Assembly (NCBI GenBank): GCA_001179505.1
Contig: CDMY01000456.1
Span: 34,799-98,798, forward strand
DNA: 64,000 bases
Origin: Vitrella brassicaformis
Lineage: Eukaryota > Sar > Vitrellaceae
Reading direction: 5' to 3'
The position numbers and the translations under genes are program-made. Of this stretch, positions 35,722-51,900 are shown piece after piece (the stretch's first letter is position 1; the number at the start of each line of letters is the position of its first letter). The notes beneath the pieces were generated by a model. The model was not told where the DNA came from. It saw only the letters and a list, made by a program, of their open reading frames with translations, and did not search any database.

Positions 35722-36758
35722 GGCGAATCGGATTTGAACCGATCAAGGCGAGTCGTGCGTATTCTACCGTACATTTAGTCGGCGTCAGCCATTCACTGTG
35801 TGCGTGTCCAGGCAGGCCTCATGCATCTTCGCGCCTGGACTGAGTGAGTGACACATAGACCGTTCACAGACAGACAGACAGACAGACAGGCCGGTAGATA
35901 GATGCATGGAACGGTCGGCAGTCGAAAAAGAACGAGCACATGACTCGCACGGGAGCTGGCATCAATGCATGCAATGCACACAGAGAGAGATATGAATTGC
36001 ATGCATGCATAAGAACGGCCATTAACGCATGTTTGCAACGACAATCCACTCACTCGAAAAACTTTGCTAGCAAGGACCACCATTCATTCGCCGCTCGTTC
36101 GAACCCATCCGTCCGTCATATCGATAGATACTCTCACCCGGTACGCCTCCCCATCTCTCTCCACGCCTCTCTGTATCTCCATGTGCCGCTGCGTCCTGCA
36201 TTCGGCTGCCGAGATGCCCCGCCCGCACCAACACACACAGATAATCTGACCTATCTGTCTGTCTGGATGCAACTTCGACATGGCAGCAACCGAAATGCAG
36301 AGATGCATGGTATGGCACGGGTGCTTTGTCTTTCTCGAAGTTTCCTCCCTGTCGTTATCCTGCCTCATGTGCGTATCCGTGCTCATGTGCCGTCCCTTCT
36401 TGTCCCCCTGGTGGCCACGCACCCATTGCAATGACGTCATGGCACTGCAACGTTGGAGTGGCGAACGGGAGAACAAGAGGGGACGGCACAGCATCAACGA
36501 GGCGAAGCCATTGAGATACCACACCTCACCATCAATGCGAGAAGGAAAAAGAAGACAGCCACTCGTAACGACCAGCCACCCATGACAGCCACTTTTCTTG
36601 TCAGTCACAAATACACATACATCCACGTATGTATGTGACCTCGCCCGCCCGCCCTCCAGCCAGCCAGCCCACCGCCAACCACACAGAGAAATCCAATCCG
36701 CAGCTAGCCAGTTACTACCCATAAACTACGTATGGATGGAGGTGTACCTATCGGCTAG
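35722..36758. other. Convergent 3' spacer, no gene supported
   Basis: 1.04 kb. Contains GACA repeats at about 35869-35890 and CATGCATG units around 35966-36008. A fragment at 35721-35745 looks like an isolated tRNA T-arm on the minus strand but has no matching acceptor or anticodon arm. Confidence 0.55.
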
Positions 36759-38095
36759 TTAATGCTTGAGTTTCTGCGCCTGCAGCTTCTCGGGGTCGTG
36801 CTGGTCGACGCTGCCCATCTCGTCCTGGTGGCCGCGCGCACGGGCCATGATGCGGTCGACCTTGTCTGGCAACTCCTGAGAAGAGAACGGCCACAGACAC
36901 GCAGATAGCAGATGTGAGCGGCCGGTTTCGTCTGTCTGTGCCGTGTGGCCGTCATGTCGATCGTTATGTGTGTGACCTTGAGGTAGTCGGCTTGGGAGAA
37001 GTTCATGTAGAGTGAGTTCATGACAATGACCTTCTCCGTCATCGTGGGCGTCGATACCTGCAACCTGAATGTGTGACACACATACACATACACGAACACT
37101 CAGACAGACGAGCTGGTGTGATCCCGTGTGCCACACCACTCGTTGTCTGACTGACCAGTGTTCGTGTGCTTCGTAGTCGTATGATGTCTCGATGCACACG
37201 TCGGCCTTCCCGTGGGAGGTCTGCATTTCCTGGCACATGACGAAACCCCCGTCACTCTTGCTGCACACATACATCACATCAGCACGACACACACGGATCA
37301 TGACACATCGACACACGCCTCACCAGGCACCACCCCTGCAGCCCTCCCTCGCTCACCCAGTGGGGTTGATTGTCCACTCGGGGTGCCTCTCCCTGATGTA
37401 GCTGAGCACACAGGCGCTCATGGGGTCGATGTACTTGTCAGGCAGCGTCCGCTTGCCCATCGTCAGCCCCTCGAAGTCTTCAGGCACCTCCACCTCCCCT
37501 ATAGAGCTCTCGCCGAAGTTGGGGTACACCTGGCGATGCCGGGCCGGCACCCCCTGTGGGGCCTCGTCGTCCGTCTTGATCTCCCCGCCCTCCAGGTGCT
37601 CCATCGTGCCCTCAGTCGACTCAGACACGTCGATGTTGACGGTGCGCGGCGAGACGACTGCCACCTGTGGGGCGAGTTTGGCGCCCTCTGGCGACTCCAG
37701 CGTGTCCTCAGATATCACCACACGAATGTTGCCTGTGCAGCAAGCAAAGAAAGCATCCAGCGACACACGGCATACGACAATTGATACGATCACAATGAAC
37801 AACTGATGTGTGTCTGCTCCCATCAGAGACTCACCTTGTGGCTTGATGACGACGGTCTCCGGTTCGCCATGCGACTGCAGTTACCACACAAAGGTCCGAG
37901 AGGCGTGTCCATGATCCTTCCCTGTCTTACCGATTCGGCCATGACGGGCATTCGGCCCTGCCAGCGCTTCTGCTGGCAGATGGGATGGGTCATCGGCGGC
38001 CGTAGATGGGACGACAGGCGCGACGCCAGGCTGCTCAGAGGAGCTGCCGCAAGGGCCCGAAGAGGCAATACGCCCGAACTCAAAACAAGTGACAT
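36759..38095 (-). CDS. Conserved-looking protein with mitochondrial-type presequence, function unknown
   Basis: Six exons with closing phase: 38095-37931, 37874-37835, 37732-37357, 37260-37156, 37064-36977 and 36875-36759 (296 aa). The N terminus (MSLVLSSGVLPLRALAAAPL, then SSLASRLSSHLRPP) is rich in Arg, Ser, Ala and Leu and lacks acidic residues, like a mitochondrial presequence. The body is acidic (GEVEVPEDFEGLTMGKRTLP) with a central VLSYIRERHPEWTINPTG segment. No membrane segment and no catalytic motif are recognised. I do not recognise the family. Confidence 0.65.
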
Positions 38096-38296
38096 GGCTA
38101 CACTACCAGCGTTCACGTGTGAGCACAACGACGACGCCGTCCAGTTCTGGTTCGTTCAGAAAGGAGTTGGGTCACTCTGCAGCAGCGGTTTCAGGGAGCA
38201 CCCTGAGACTTGCGAGCTAAGTTGAAGAGAAGCAGACCGCTGGTGAGAAGCAGGGCCTGTCCACCACGCCTGTCCGCATCGATTGCGCCGCATGCG
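38096..38296. promoter_or_regulatory. Divergent promoter region, unknown protein / FtsH-like
   Basis: A 201-bp spacer with TGCGAGCTAAGTT (GCGAGCT at 38212-38218). Its first ten bases match the left arm of the palindrome at 21241-21257. Confidence 0.45.
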
Positions 38297-41713
<3,417 letters not shown>

Positions 41714-42349
41714 AGAGAGTGAGCGAGCGGGGTTGTGTTGTGTGGGGGTGTTTGGAAAGGGGATGGGGTCATCGATGGGTAGAGAGTTTGCGGTGGATTG
41801 AGGAAGGCAGGAAGGCAAGGCCCACATGTGGGTGTACAATGAATGCAATGCATGGGCTGTGGGAGAGAGCGTGGCATGAGGTGGCCCGTGGACAAGGGAG
41901 TGGACATACCTACCATACGGCACGGCAAGAGAATGACTGTTTATTCATTGAGTGTCGTTGTCTCCTCCTTTCTATCGCATTGATTGATTGATCTGTCCGT
42001 CGGTCGAGCGCTCAGTCACCCACTCACGTATCTATGCATATCAGCTTGTTTCGCGTGACTGCACTCACCTCACTCACTCAATCCACTCGCCAACTCACTC
42101 CTGCACACCAACGGTCCTAGCTAGGCATCTCACGTCCATCATCCGTCCATCCATCCTACGGTCAGTCAGTCAAAATCAGCAGCCGGGCCGGGCCGGGCCG
42201 GGCAGCTGGCAGTCGGTCGATCCTCTCTGTGTCAGACAGATGGATGGCCCGAAAAAGCAACGGCCCGGGGAAGGGCAGGCCTGCCATCCATCTGTCTGTC
42301 TGTCTGTCTGTGTTTCTGTCCGTGAAGTGCACCATCATCGGTGGGGGAG
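41714..42349. other. Convergent 3' spacer
   Basis: Contains four GGGCC units (about 42184-42204) and GTCT repeats (about 42293-42312). No gene is seen. Confidence 0.6.
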
Positions 42350-44508
42350 TCAGTATCTTGGTCGGAAGATGGGCACGATCTCCTCAGTGTGCTCCTTGCG
42401 GCCCATGCTGATTGATGACGGACACATACACACGAGACAGGCAAACAGACAGGGGTGTCTCGTGTGTGTATGCCGCTCATCGAGTCAAGTCCCCCGCCCA
42501 CACCACACAGCCCAGCCCACCCAATGCATTGCCCACCTGATCATGTCAGCTATCCACACGATGTTCCGGATCTCCTGCTCTCGCAGCTTCACCCACGAGT
42601 AGAACACACCTGCACACACACACACATAGATGGGATGGATACTTCATGTGACTGCGATGGCAGTGCCGTGTGTGGTGTGCCATGTCCGTACCGTAGTGGA
42701 ACTGTTGTTCGAAGGCGAATTCACACAGCTCGACCTCCTTCTCGTAGATGAGGTCCTCGAGCGACTTGAGCTGCTTGATGTCAGTCACGCCAGAACGCTC
42801 CTACATCACACACACATCCACACAGCACACCCACATCCACACACACGACCGATCGCCATCCCCCGTCCCTCTCTGCCTGCTGGTCTGGTTCCTTCCTTCG
42901 TTCCTACCTTTGAGTAGTAGGGTGCACAGAGGTCGAAGAGTGCTGCGTATGGCTTGTATGGCTCGAGTGCGGCCCTGACAGTGGTCTCGTTCCAGGCCTT
43001 GCGGATGCGGTCGGTGCCCTCGGGGTAGAGGTAACCCAAACTCGGATACAGCAGGTTGCGGTCACCCAACTGACCATAGTCATGCACAGAACACACACAT
43101 GACACACACACAGGATGGATGAATGGATGTGTGTGTGTGTGTGTGCGTGCCTGTTGCGATGATCCGAGCATGGTGTTGAGCGAGTTGAGCGTCACAGACA
43201 TGACGCGAAAATCCGAATTCGTCTGTGTGGATGCACACATTGACATGTTGGCCATAGCATATCGATGCACGCATTCATGCCACACATCTTCGTTTATATG
43301 CTGCTCATCTGTGTGTGTGTGTGTGTGTGCGTGTAAGGATGTACCTTGAGTATGTGCCCCATGACCTCAGCGGTGCTGCCGCCCAGTGTCTCGCAGAAGG
43401 CGTTGAAGTCCTCAAGCCACGCCTTCTTCAGCATGTTCTTCATCAACTCTAAGCACACATACACACATGGACGAGGGAGGGATTGTCGACCTGTGCGTGT
43501 CGCTTTCTCTCTCCCTCTCTCTGTGTGTGTACCTAGGTCCGTTTCGTTGAATATGGATGCCACCTCCTGCATCGACCGGCTCTCAGAGTCCGCGGGCGTC
43601 ACCTGCTTCAAAAACGACTCGAAATACGGCCCTGCACATGTTGACGAACACACACATTGGGGTTGTGAGACGCGTGTGTCATCGGGTGCTGGTGGGTTTG
43701 TTTACCGACTGGCGTGTCGATGAGGAGCGTTTTGTAGATCTCTTCGTATCCGCTGGTGATGTCCATGCTGGCGATGGCCTTCATCTCGGGGAACCATCCA
43801 AGCGGGTCAACGCGACCCAACAAATCCTGCAGACACAGCAGCACACCACCCATGGGTGGGCAGGTTGCTTGGTTGCTTGGTGTTCCGCCCTTCTCTCCCG
43901 CTCTGTCTGTCGCTGGCTGACCTGCGGGCTCTTCTTGTTGACAGTCCCCTGGATGAGCCCGACAACATTGTCAATCATCTTCTCCACCCTGTTGAGTCCA
44001 GTCCATCCACACACGCCACACCACATGACACCATACGTCCGTCACATGACATACGCTCCCCTTTCCCCATTCCTGTCTGTCTGTACTGTGGCTCTCCACA
44101 TACGTGAGGAAGTCGAGGAATTTGCTGAGAGGGTAGTTGGCCTGCGACCGGAGGTGCCGGAACTCGTTGGCGAGCTTCTCGCGGCACTTTTGGCCGATGA
44201 CTGTGCTGGGGATGGGGCTGGGCTCGTCCTGCAGAAACATGCCGTAGTCGGTCTCCTCCAACGCCAGCTTCATGTCTGTTGATGCATCACCACACAGGCA
44301 GACAGACAGCCCAGCAGACAAACATTGAGACAGCCAGTCGTCTTATTGCCCCCGCCCCTTCCTCTTTGTGGTCTGTTTGGTCCTTACCGTCGATAGACTC
44401 GCATTGTGCCAGCCGGCGGTACTCATCGGCTGAGAGGAAGCCGCTCCTCAGGCCACGAACAAGGGCCTCCAGGTACCCGTCCTTCACGTTGAAGAAACTC
44501 AACTCCAT
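42350..44508 (-). CDS. VMA6: V-type proton ATPase subunit d
   Basis: About eleven exons from ATG 44508 to TGA at 42350-42352, roughly 380 aa (family about 350). The family pattern is continuous: [95 protein letters not shown], then [20 protein letters not shown] and NIVWIADMI, ending in [11 protein letters not shown]. The subunit links the central stalk to the V0 ring of the V-ATPase. The first exon is 44508-44388. The last exon starts with [10 protein letters not shown] after an AG-G junction. Confidence 0.93.
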
Positions 44509-44734
44509 ACTGTCCTCAGAATCAACGTGAAGGTGAGAAGAGGACCTCGGGAAAACTGCGAGCCGGGGTTTTGTGGCGAGCTTTAAGGCAGAATTGGATT
44601 GCGTCTTTGGGAGGCTTCTGTAAGGACAGCGCGTCAGCGGCTCGTCCTGTGTGTCAAGAAGTCCGGCTTGCAGTGAGGCTGAACGGCTATGTTTCGTTCC
44701 GCCTCTCAACTGCACTGAGAGATCAGATTCAGCG
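44509..44734. promoter_or_regulatory. Divergent promoter region, V-ATPase d / glycosyltransferase
   Basis: A 226-bp spacer with GCGAGCT at 44576-44582 and the one-base variant GCGAGCC at 44558-44564. Confidence 0.42.
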
Positions 44735-45921
44735 ATGGCTCTGCTTCTACTCCTGATCATTGCTACGACCTGTGCTGGTAAGCCACCCAAATGGCCTGCA
44801 TGCACGGCGAGTGAGGCAGCCGAATCGATTTGCACCCACAATCTGTGTCTTGTGTCCTGTCTGTAGACGCCCGCAGCAAGAAGGAACGTTGGCATTATTC
44901 ATCAAGACACAAGGGGATTCTTACGGCACCGTCCAAAGCAGATGACCCCCTGATGGATGCCACTCTTGTCGAGCAGCAAATGAAAAGCCGAGGGCTATAC
45001 GAGCAACAGATTCGGCCCGACCCCACCACAGGCGTGCCCCATGTCGTATGGACGTTTTGGTTTGGCAAGCCCATGGTCGGCAAGCGGCTCGAGAGCTTCC
45101 GCATGATCCAGGAGAACATCGGGGTGCCTGTGATGCTTGTGACGGAGACGAACCTGCCGCTGTGTAACTTATCTCACTTCCCCATCCACTCGGCTTTCCC
45201 CTACCTGTCGGGCCTTCACAAGAGCGACTACCTCAGATCCTACTTCATGCACTTTTTTGGTGGTACGGAGAAGGAGAAAAATGATTTATCATTTCGTTGG
45301 TGGCTTGATGTTCTCCTGCAGGCGGCTACCACGACATCAAGCCCGAGACGCACTCATGGGCTGACAAATTCAACGAGCTCCACGACTCGAACGTCTGGCT
45401 GTATGGCGTTGCTGAGACAAAGGGTGGTGTAGCTTGCGATGAAGGCTTCTGCGTGAAAGAGCTGTGCACCACCACACCCGCGTCATGGTGCTCTCAAAAC
45501 AACTGCTGCCGCACTCTCACGAACGACGAATATGCGAAACTGGTCGTGAACTGCGAATGGATTATGCGCCCTCGAACTGAGATGACTCGCATCTGGATCG
45601 AGGCCGTCAAGAACGACCTCGATCAGCAAATCGACAATCTCAAAGCCCATCCAGCTCCCTTTCCGAGATGCTGCCAGCACGGAGAGAACAACTACCCTTT
45701 GGCTTGGGCGCAATTACAGGGCCAGAAGTTCCACCCGCTGCAGTACAAATTCCTGAAGCACATCAAACAAGGTGAGTGACTGGGCCTTCCCGCTGGATTG
45801 TCTGATCCCTTCTCGTCTCTCTCTACCACTCTTCATTGTAGGTCTTCTTCCCTGGGAAAAAGGCGGAGAATATTTTGGTGAGAATGAGTACGTTGCCGAG
45901 AATGTCTCTAGATCGATGTGA
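44735..45921 (+). CDS. Secretory-pathway glycosyltransferase (GT32/capsular-synthesis-like)
   Basis: Four exons with closing phase: 44735-44777, 44867-45262, 45322-45771 and 45842-45921 (322 aa). The signal peptide is MALLLLLIIATTCA. The catalytic-domain pattern of sugar-binding-motif transferases is seen: PHVVWTFWFGKPM near residue 70, then HKSDYLRSYFMHFFGGGYHD followed by IKP. This matches the K(S/A)D-R...GG.Y.D arrangement that supplies the metal-binding Asp. A Cys-rich insert (DEGFCVKELC, WCSQNNCCR) suggests a lumenal, disulfide-bonded protein. A Golgi role in glycan building is inferred; the sugar and acceptor cannot be told. Confidence 0.68.
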
Positions 45922-46241
45922 TGTATTCCACGTGACATAGCGAGGGCGTGATGCATCCGGTCTCATGTGTGTGTCTCTGAATTGCTGCTCGAATGGGGGT
46001 GGGATGGCTTCGACGGGGCATGATGAGTGAGACGTAACACGAGATGGTGCATCAGTGGCCAGTCAGGTGTACATGTCTGTCCAGCAGACCTGATATGCAT
46101 GCACGCAGACACTCTGTCTCGATTCTGACCTGGTACGGTGGCTGTCTGAACAGTGAAACACACATGATTGAATTTGTTATGTATGTATGTGCCGCGTCCC
46201 TGTGGCTGCAGTGGCGAGCATGATCTAAAGGCCGGCCATCC
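45922..46241. other. Spacer downstream of the glycosyltransferase
   Basis: No gene or strong repeat seen. Confidence 0.5.
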
Positions 46242-46628
46242 ATGCCAGGCGGCGCTGTGTGTGCGGCTGTCATCGCCCTGTGGTGGTGCGCCACCTATTG
46301 GGCCGCAGATCTGACGCACGAGGGCCACAAAGGAGGACAGGTACGCATGGCAAGCGACCACCGATGAGTGCCCACTGCCAGAAACCACTGCAAACATGGC
46401 TCTCTTGTTCTCTGTGTGTTGCAGGGGTATCGAGTGGCGCTTCTAAGCCGCAGCCGCAGCAATGCCACGTACCGCAGCCATCTGCACAGCCGCCATGCCC
46501 TCAAGGTCCACAGACACGGCCTCGTGCAGACGCAGCGAGTGGCGGTGACAGACCCAGGAGTTCACTCACAGAGGGAGACGCACAGACGCGCACACCGCAC
46601 ATGGCGACATGCTCGTCCACTCAGTTGA
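46242..46628 (+). CDS. Possible small secreted or membrane protein (tentative)
   Basis: A possible two-exon gene: 46242-46340 (33 codons, donor GTACGC) and 46425-46628 (GCAG acceptor), about 100 aa. The first exon gives a hydrophobic N terminus (AVCAAVIALWWCATYW) like a signal anchor. The second is Arg/His-rich with no known motif. An alternative frame in the second exon stays open to 46717 but does not match the phase. There is no GCGAGCT motif upstream and no homology I recognise, so this may be a non-coding transcript or chance. Confidence 0.3.
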
Positions 46629-47093
46629 TCAGCGTCACGGACGTTTGCCCACAGGAGGCTGTGTGCGCTTGCGACTTCGACACTGGTGGCGACTCGTGGT
46701 CTCGTGTCTTTGATTGACCAAACTCGTGCATGTATTGAATTTGTCTTGGTTGAATAGTCTCTGTGGCTTGGCCAGCCCTGGTGGTGGTATTCATCATGGA
46801 GCGGAATGGGCCCATCGGCGGGGGCGGGCGTCATGAATGTGCCAAAAGGAGGGATTAGTTGAGTGATAAAGTACCACACATCTATCGGATAGAGGAACAG
46901 ACATGTCTGTCTGTCCACACATACACACAATCGATGCACACATTTCCAACCAGCACTCAAAGCAGCCCAGCCAGCTGTCTCCCTCCCTCCCTGGCTCTCC
47001 TCCCGTCCGTCAGTCACATCATTGTCTGTCTGCCTGTCTGTCTGTCTGTCTGAGTGTCTGTGTCCATCATGGGGATTGATCAACAGTGATCAG
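46629..47093. other. Convergent spacer
   Basis: Contains TGTC/TCTG repeats at about 47021-47052. No gene is seen. Confidence 0.5.
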
Positions 47094-48716
47094 TCAGTCG
47101 TCATATTCGCAGACTTCGTCGAAGGTCAGCTTGAGGGTCACCTTCCCATCGCCATCAGGGGAACGCACACGAACCACAACCAAGTTTCTATGAGATGAAT
47201 GAGAACACACACACACACAGGGGGAGGCATTATATAGGTGTTTGTTTCGCGATGTTCGGGTGCTTCTGTCCACTGTCGTCACTCACCTCCCAGAGTCCCG
47301 CTCAACCACTTCAGCCGACCGACCTGTCAGTCAATCCACACACACACGCACACACACACACACACACGCACACACACACACACACACGAGGCCATGCAAT
47401 GCAATGAGTGTGGGAGTCAGGCTTGCATTCGACGTACCCATGTAGATCTTCCTTTTGTCCTCTTGGCTGACGATCTTGACCGTAGTGCAGTCCCTGCCCA
47501 CCACCGTCTCGAGCTGCTTCTCGGACGCGTCCACCTTCTTGCCGCTACCCTGCAGCTGCACCCGTGTCCACACACGACCTCCCTCCTCCCACACAGACAA
47601 AACACGACCTGCGACACGACAAACAACAAGAGAAACGAACGAGATCAATCAATGCATCCGTCCGTCTCTCTGTCTTCCCTCGCTCACTCACTTACCCTTC
47701 TCCCGATAGTTGGGATGTTTCTGACTTGCAATTTTGACGACCAGGCCCTTGAGCAGCCAGGTGGCCAACCGCCCCTCCCCACCCTCCCCTTCGATGCCTC
47801 CGTCCCTGCTGGTCGGCACGCCGTTGGAGTCCTGCGATGGTGACGGGGATGCGGTCGGCGGCAAGGCGGGGCCGTGCACCACCTCCATCTCGCTCACCGC
47901 CTCGGCCGCTGGGGGTGGCTGATCGGCGTCCTCAGATGCCTCGAACCGCTCCTCTGATGCACCAAGCACCTGACAGAGGCAACAGTCGCCATGGACGCAG
48001 GTATGGATTCTGTCTGTGTGTGTCTGTGTGAGGATGTGATGTGCTGACGCACTTACCTTGACCTTCTTGGCTGCTGGCGGGGCATTCTCGCCCGGCAGCC
48101 CAATGTTGGCGCCCAGCCCCGCCTTATCGAACGCCCGTTTCTTGAGCTCCAGCGGCTTGGTCGTGTGCAGCTTGGGGTCGTAGCCCATCCCCAACAGCAT
48201 GGCCATGCCGAACTGCTCTATCGGCACCGACTCATACGAGCCCAGCCGCACCTCGGGCAGCATCGCCATCTCGCGCTTCAGCTGGTCCTTCTCGGATAAC
48301 CCCGCCTTCCGCAGCTCAGCAAGGTGGGTGTTGCGGGCGAGAATGGGGACGGGGAGCGACGCGTCATCAGCCGACACCTCGCCCTTGGCCTCCTTGACGA
48401 GAGCGTCGGCCGCCTCGCCAAACTCGGACTTGACCATGACAACGTCCCTCCTCTCCTGAGGCTCTTGCTTTGCAAGACCACCAGCCGTCCTCTTGGGCAT
48501 CGGCCTGAGGGTGTTCTTGCAGGGGATGATCAAATGGCCGGGCACAGGCGCCTTGTCTTTGTCTTCGAACTCGCCTGAGGCGTCCACCGAGAGGATAACT
48601 CGCCTGTCGTCCTTGGCGGCGGCCTCTGGTGGCTGGACGGGCGCGGGAGGTGGACGCTCGGGCTTCTTGGACGCCTTGACCGAGAAGGAAAACTTCGGGC
48701 GACTGCTGTCGGCCAT
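47094..48716 (-). CDS. GPKOW: GPKOW/Spp2-type G-patch and KOW spliceosome factor
   Basis: About five exons from ATG 48716 to TGA at 47094-47096. The N-terminal exon reads SRPKFSFSVKASKKPERPPP, a typical start of the GPKOW/MOS2/Spp2 group. The G-patch core is VPIEQFGMAMLLGMGYDP. After a disordered acidic linker comes the first KOW segment (TWLLKGLVVKIASQKHPNYR), then RVLSVWEEGGRVWTRVQL. The C terminus reads NLVVVRVRSPDGDGKVTLKL. Spp2/GPKOW activates the DEAH helicase Prp2/DHX16 before the first splicing step. Short exons around 47170-47330 are approximate. Confidence 0.82.
47335..47390. repeat. CA microsatellite in a GPKOW intron
   Basis: A run of about 28 CA units with occasional GCA interruptions. 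On the coding (minus) strand it is a TG run, like other introns here. Confidence 0.8.
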
Positions 48717-48929
48717 GTCTACCACCGAAACAAACCCTTGCGTGACTGCTGACAGTAGCGTCAAATATCTACACGAGGGAACGCTCTGTGTCCTCCTCGC
48801 TAAGCTCGCAGATGCCAAGCTCGCAGACTTCGCCACAGAGGAAGAGAAAAAGAAAAGGAGACGTCATGTGTGGACTGTGTGGACGACAATCAGTGCAGAT
48901 CTTTTGATCTTTCAACCCTGAGCCGCCAT
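48717..48929. promoter_or_regulatory. Divergent promoter region, GPKOW / helical-repeat protein
   Basis: A 213-bp spacer with two direct copies of AAGCTCGCAGA: AGCTCGC at 48803-48809 and 48818-48824, fifteen bases apart. Confidence 0.5.
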
Positions 48930-51900
48930 ATGGCAGCCCGAGCATCCAGCAGGAGCCTCGTCGCCGCTGCCCCGAGCGAGGCACCAACTAGCGCAGCCCG
49001 TTCATCCTGCCTCTTCAACGGCAATGGTTTCGCCATCTTCATTCAGACACGAGGCTTCGAGCCGCCATGTAAGTCCAGATCAGCTGCAGACAGGCTCATG
49101 CACTGCGCTTCTTTCTCCCTTCTGTCTGTGTGTCTTTGGGTGTGTGCTGTGCAGCGAAGCGGACGTGGTCGAAGCAGCACTTCAAGATCAAGTTCCCCCG
49201 TCCCCTGGTGGATCCTTTCGCCATGCACGCGCTGCACCCCATTAAGGAGTGGTGGCGGGAGAGGAAGCTCAGGCCCGACACCTTCATGGGCTTCCCTGAC
49301 GTCACCAAGATCGCCCTCAGAGGCGGCAGCATCTACCATGAGAGAATGGACCCTGTCACGCTGTCTGTGGTGAGTGAACGCACAGGAAGAAAGAAAGTGG
49401 CGTGAGTGAGGTGTGTTGGTTGGATGTCCCTTGGTCGTGGGTGTGGGCGCAGATAACGGACAAGTGTGTGCAGGAGAATCTGACGGACGAGGAGATCTGG
49501 TCCAAACTGTGCCAGCGGGCCCAGCAGATCGTCAACCAGACTTACGAGCCTGACCTGGGTAAGCCACACTGCAGCAGACTGACAGTCACACACAAACACA
49601 ACACATCCCGAGTGAGTGCATCTGTGTGTGTGTGTGTGTCGTGACTGACAGGTTTCATCTACCGTGCCCATGCGCAGATCGACTGGTACGACCAGTACTT
49701 CGTCACGAGCTACCTGGGCCGCATCCACAGGCGGCTGCACATGTTCCAGCTCACCGACTGCGCACTCATTGTCGAGGCCATGGCAAACCCAAAATTCTAC
49801 AACGACAAGTGAGCAGATGAGACGAGATCAAGACGGTTCGGAGAGAGGAGAGCCAAGCAACTATCATATCTGTGAGTGTGTGTGTGTCGTGTGTGTGTGT
49901 GCGAAGGTATCTGGAGATGATCCTGGATCACATGGACATCTTGCTGACGCACCGGGATGACTTTCAAGTGCAACACTTGGCGACGGTCCTCCACAGCCTC
50001 AAGATATGCAACGTGCCGGAACAACGTGTCATCCATCCCATAAGTACGTCTGTCTGTCTGTCTGTTGATCCGTCAGCCAGTCCACTCAGCAACCAACGAG
50101 CAACACGCCATGCCATCTGTTCTGTCTCTCTTTCTGTTCGTTCATCGAAAAGGCGCATGGATGCTCAAGCGTGACCTGTCATCCCTGCACCCCTCGGCCA
50201 TGGCCAACACTCTCGAAGCTCTGGGCGCCCTTGTGCCACATGAGGCCGACAGAGACCTGGCGTGGTCGCTCACACGCGAGCTGCGGCCCAAGCTGGATGA
50301 GTGCTCTGCCCACGACCTCGTCAAGGTTGCCGGCGCCGTGGCGGACATGCACCTCGACAACCAGACCTTCATCGAGAACGTCATGGCCAGGTGCGTGCGG
50401 CGGCGGGCTGGAAGCACCGTGTATCATCGCATGGGTGCACAGCACAGGTGTGTGTTGGCATTTTATTGTCCACCAGGCTGATCCCTCATCGTCACAAGCT
50501 GTCCGCCGAGGAGGTGGCATCGGCCACGTATGCCTTCGCCAGGTGCAACAAAAGGTTCAGAGGGCTCTACGCGGAGCTGGCCATCGGTACGGGAGGGAGC
50601 GAGGGAGTTCCCGGCCGCCAACTTCTTTCTGGTTTTCGCAGGTGTTCGCGAGACCATCGATGACATGACCGCCACGGACCTGAGCAAAGCCACATTCGGC
50701 TTCCTTTCTGCCGACAGAGAAGCCAAAACCGTGGAGGTCAGCCAGCCCAACCAGCCAGCAAAGAGGGAGGGAAGGAAGGAAAGCAGCACCAACACACATG
50801 TGTGTAATCAGGATATGTTGGTGCCGAAGATTCGTTCGTGTCTGGGTGACTTTGAGATGGAGCACCTGACGCTGCTCTTCGACGCCTGCAGCCGTGCGAG
50901 GGAGACGGTGAGGGGCGTCGATGTGCTGGCCGGCCTGGCGCTACGACACATACACAGACAGCTGCCTACCGCCACACCCAGCCAGCTCGCCACTCTCGTG
51001 GTCAGCCAGGCAGCCAGCAAGGACGAGACGAACGCTCGGCTCCTGAAGCACACACACGCTGCTTGTTTGCATGGTGTGCGGTTTCTTTCTGTGTGCGTGT
51101 CCTGTCTGTCCACCGCAGCGAAGTGCTGCGTACCTGCAGCCGGAGGCGTCAGAGGTGCTGACGGACACCTTCACACACGCAGCCAAGGTGGGGAGGGGAG
51201 CCAGCAGGCGCCGCCCGCATACGTACACAGCCATGCATCCAGGCCAGGCCCTGGCCTGCACGTGACGTGACGTGACGTGTATCCTGTCTGTCCCGTCCTC
51301 CTCTGTCTGTCTCAGCACCTGCCAGAGTACTCAGAGTTCCAGCTGGGCAAGATGTTTCTGGGTGTGGGCGCGCAAGACCCCTCTCACCTGCCCGCCCGTG
51401 AGTCTCTGATGGACCAGCTGGTTGCCGAGGCGCCCCGTGTGCTCCAGACAGCCACCGCAGGCACTGTGCTCCAAATGGTGACAGCACTTGCCAGGTGTGG
51501 ACCTGCTGACTCCCTGCCTCCCTCCCTCCCCGCTCATAGACATCCATGTGTGTGTGTGTGTGTGCGTAGGTTTCCCCCAGAGTATGTCTCGAGGCAGCCC
51601 TCCTTCCTGACCGAGTGCACCTCTGCGCTTCGCGGGACGGTCCACAGTTTGGCGGCCCCCGGGCTGGTGGCCCTCTCCCGCGCCCTCTGGCGCCTCAACT
51701 GCACCGACCGACCGCTGTTCGACAAAATCGGCTACCAGCTGGAAATGAAGAGGTCCGTCTGGCCGATCGTTCGTTATGTAGGGCACCTTCCTTCACATGG
51801 TGCATGTTTGTTTGTGTGTGTGTGCAGGTATGACCTGCCCGATGGCGAGTTGGAGCGTGCTGCAGAGGCTTTCGACGGGTTAGGACTCCGTCGGAGGTTT

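Noticed and set aside
35717-35800. Possible tRNA on the minus strand: a perfect T-arm (ATCGG TTCAAAT CCGAT) followed by TCGCCTCA
   Set aside because: No matching 5' acceptor strand (GAGGCGA) at the right distance and no anticodon stem can be formed. At most it is a tRNA-derived fragment or chance.
46425-46717. Longer frame with Cys/Pro-rich sequence ending at 46717 as exon 2 of the small secreted candidate
   Set aside because: The phase does not fit exon 1 (46242-46340); the phase-compatible frame stops at 46628.
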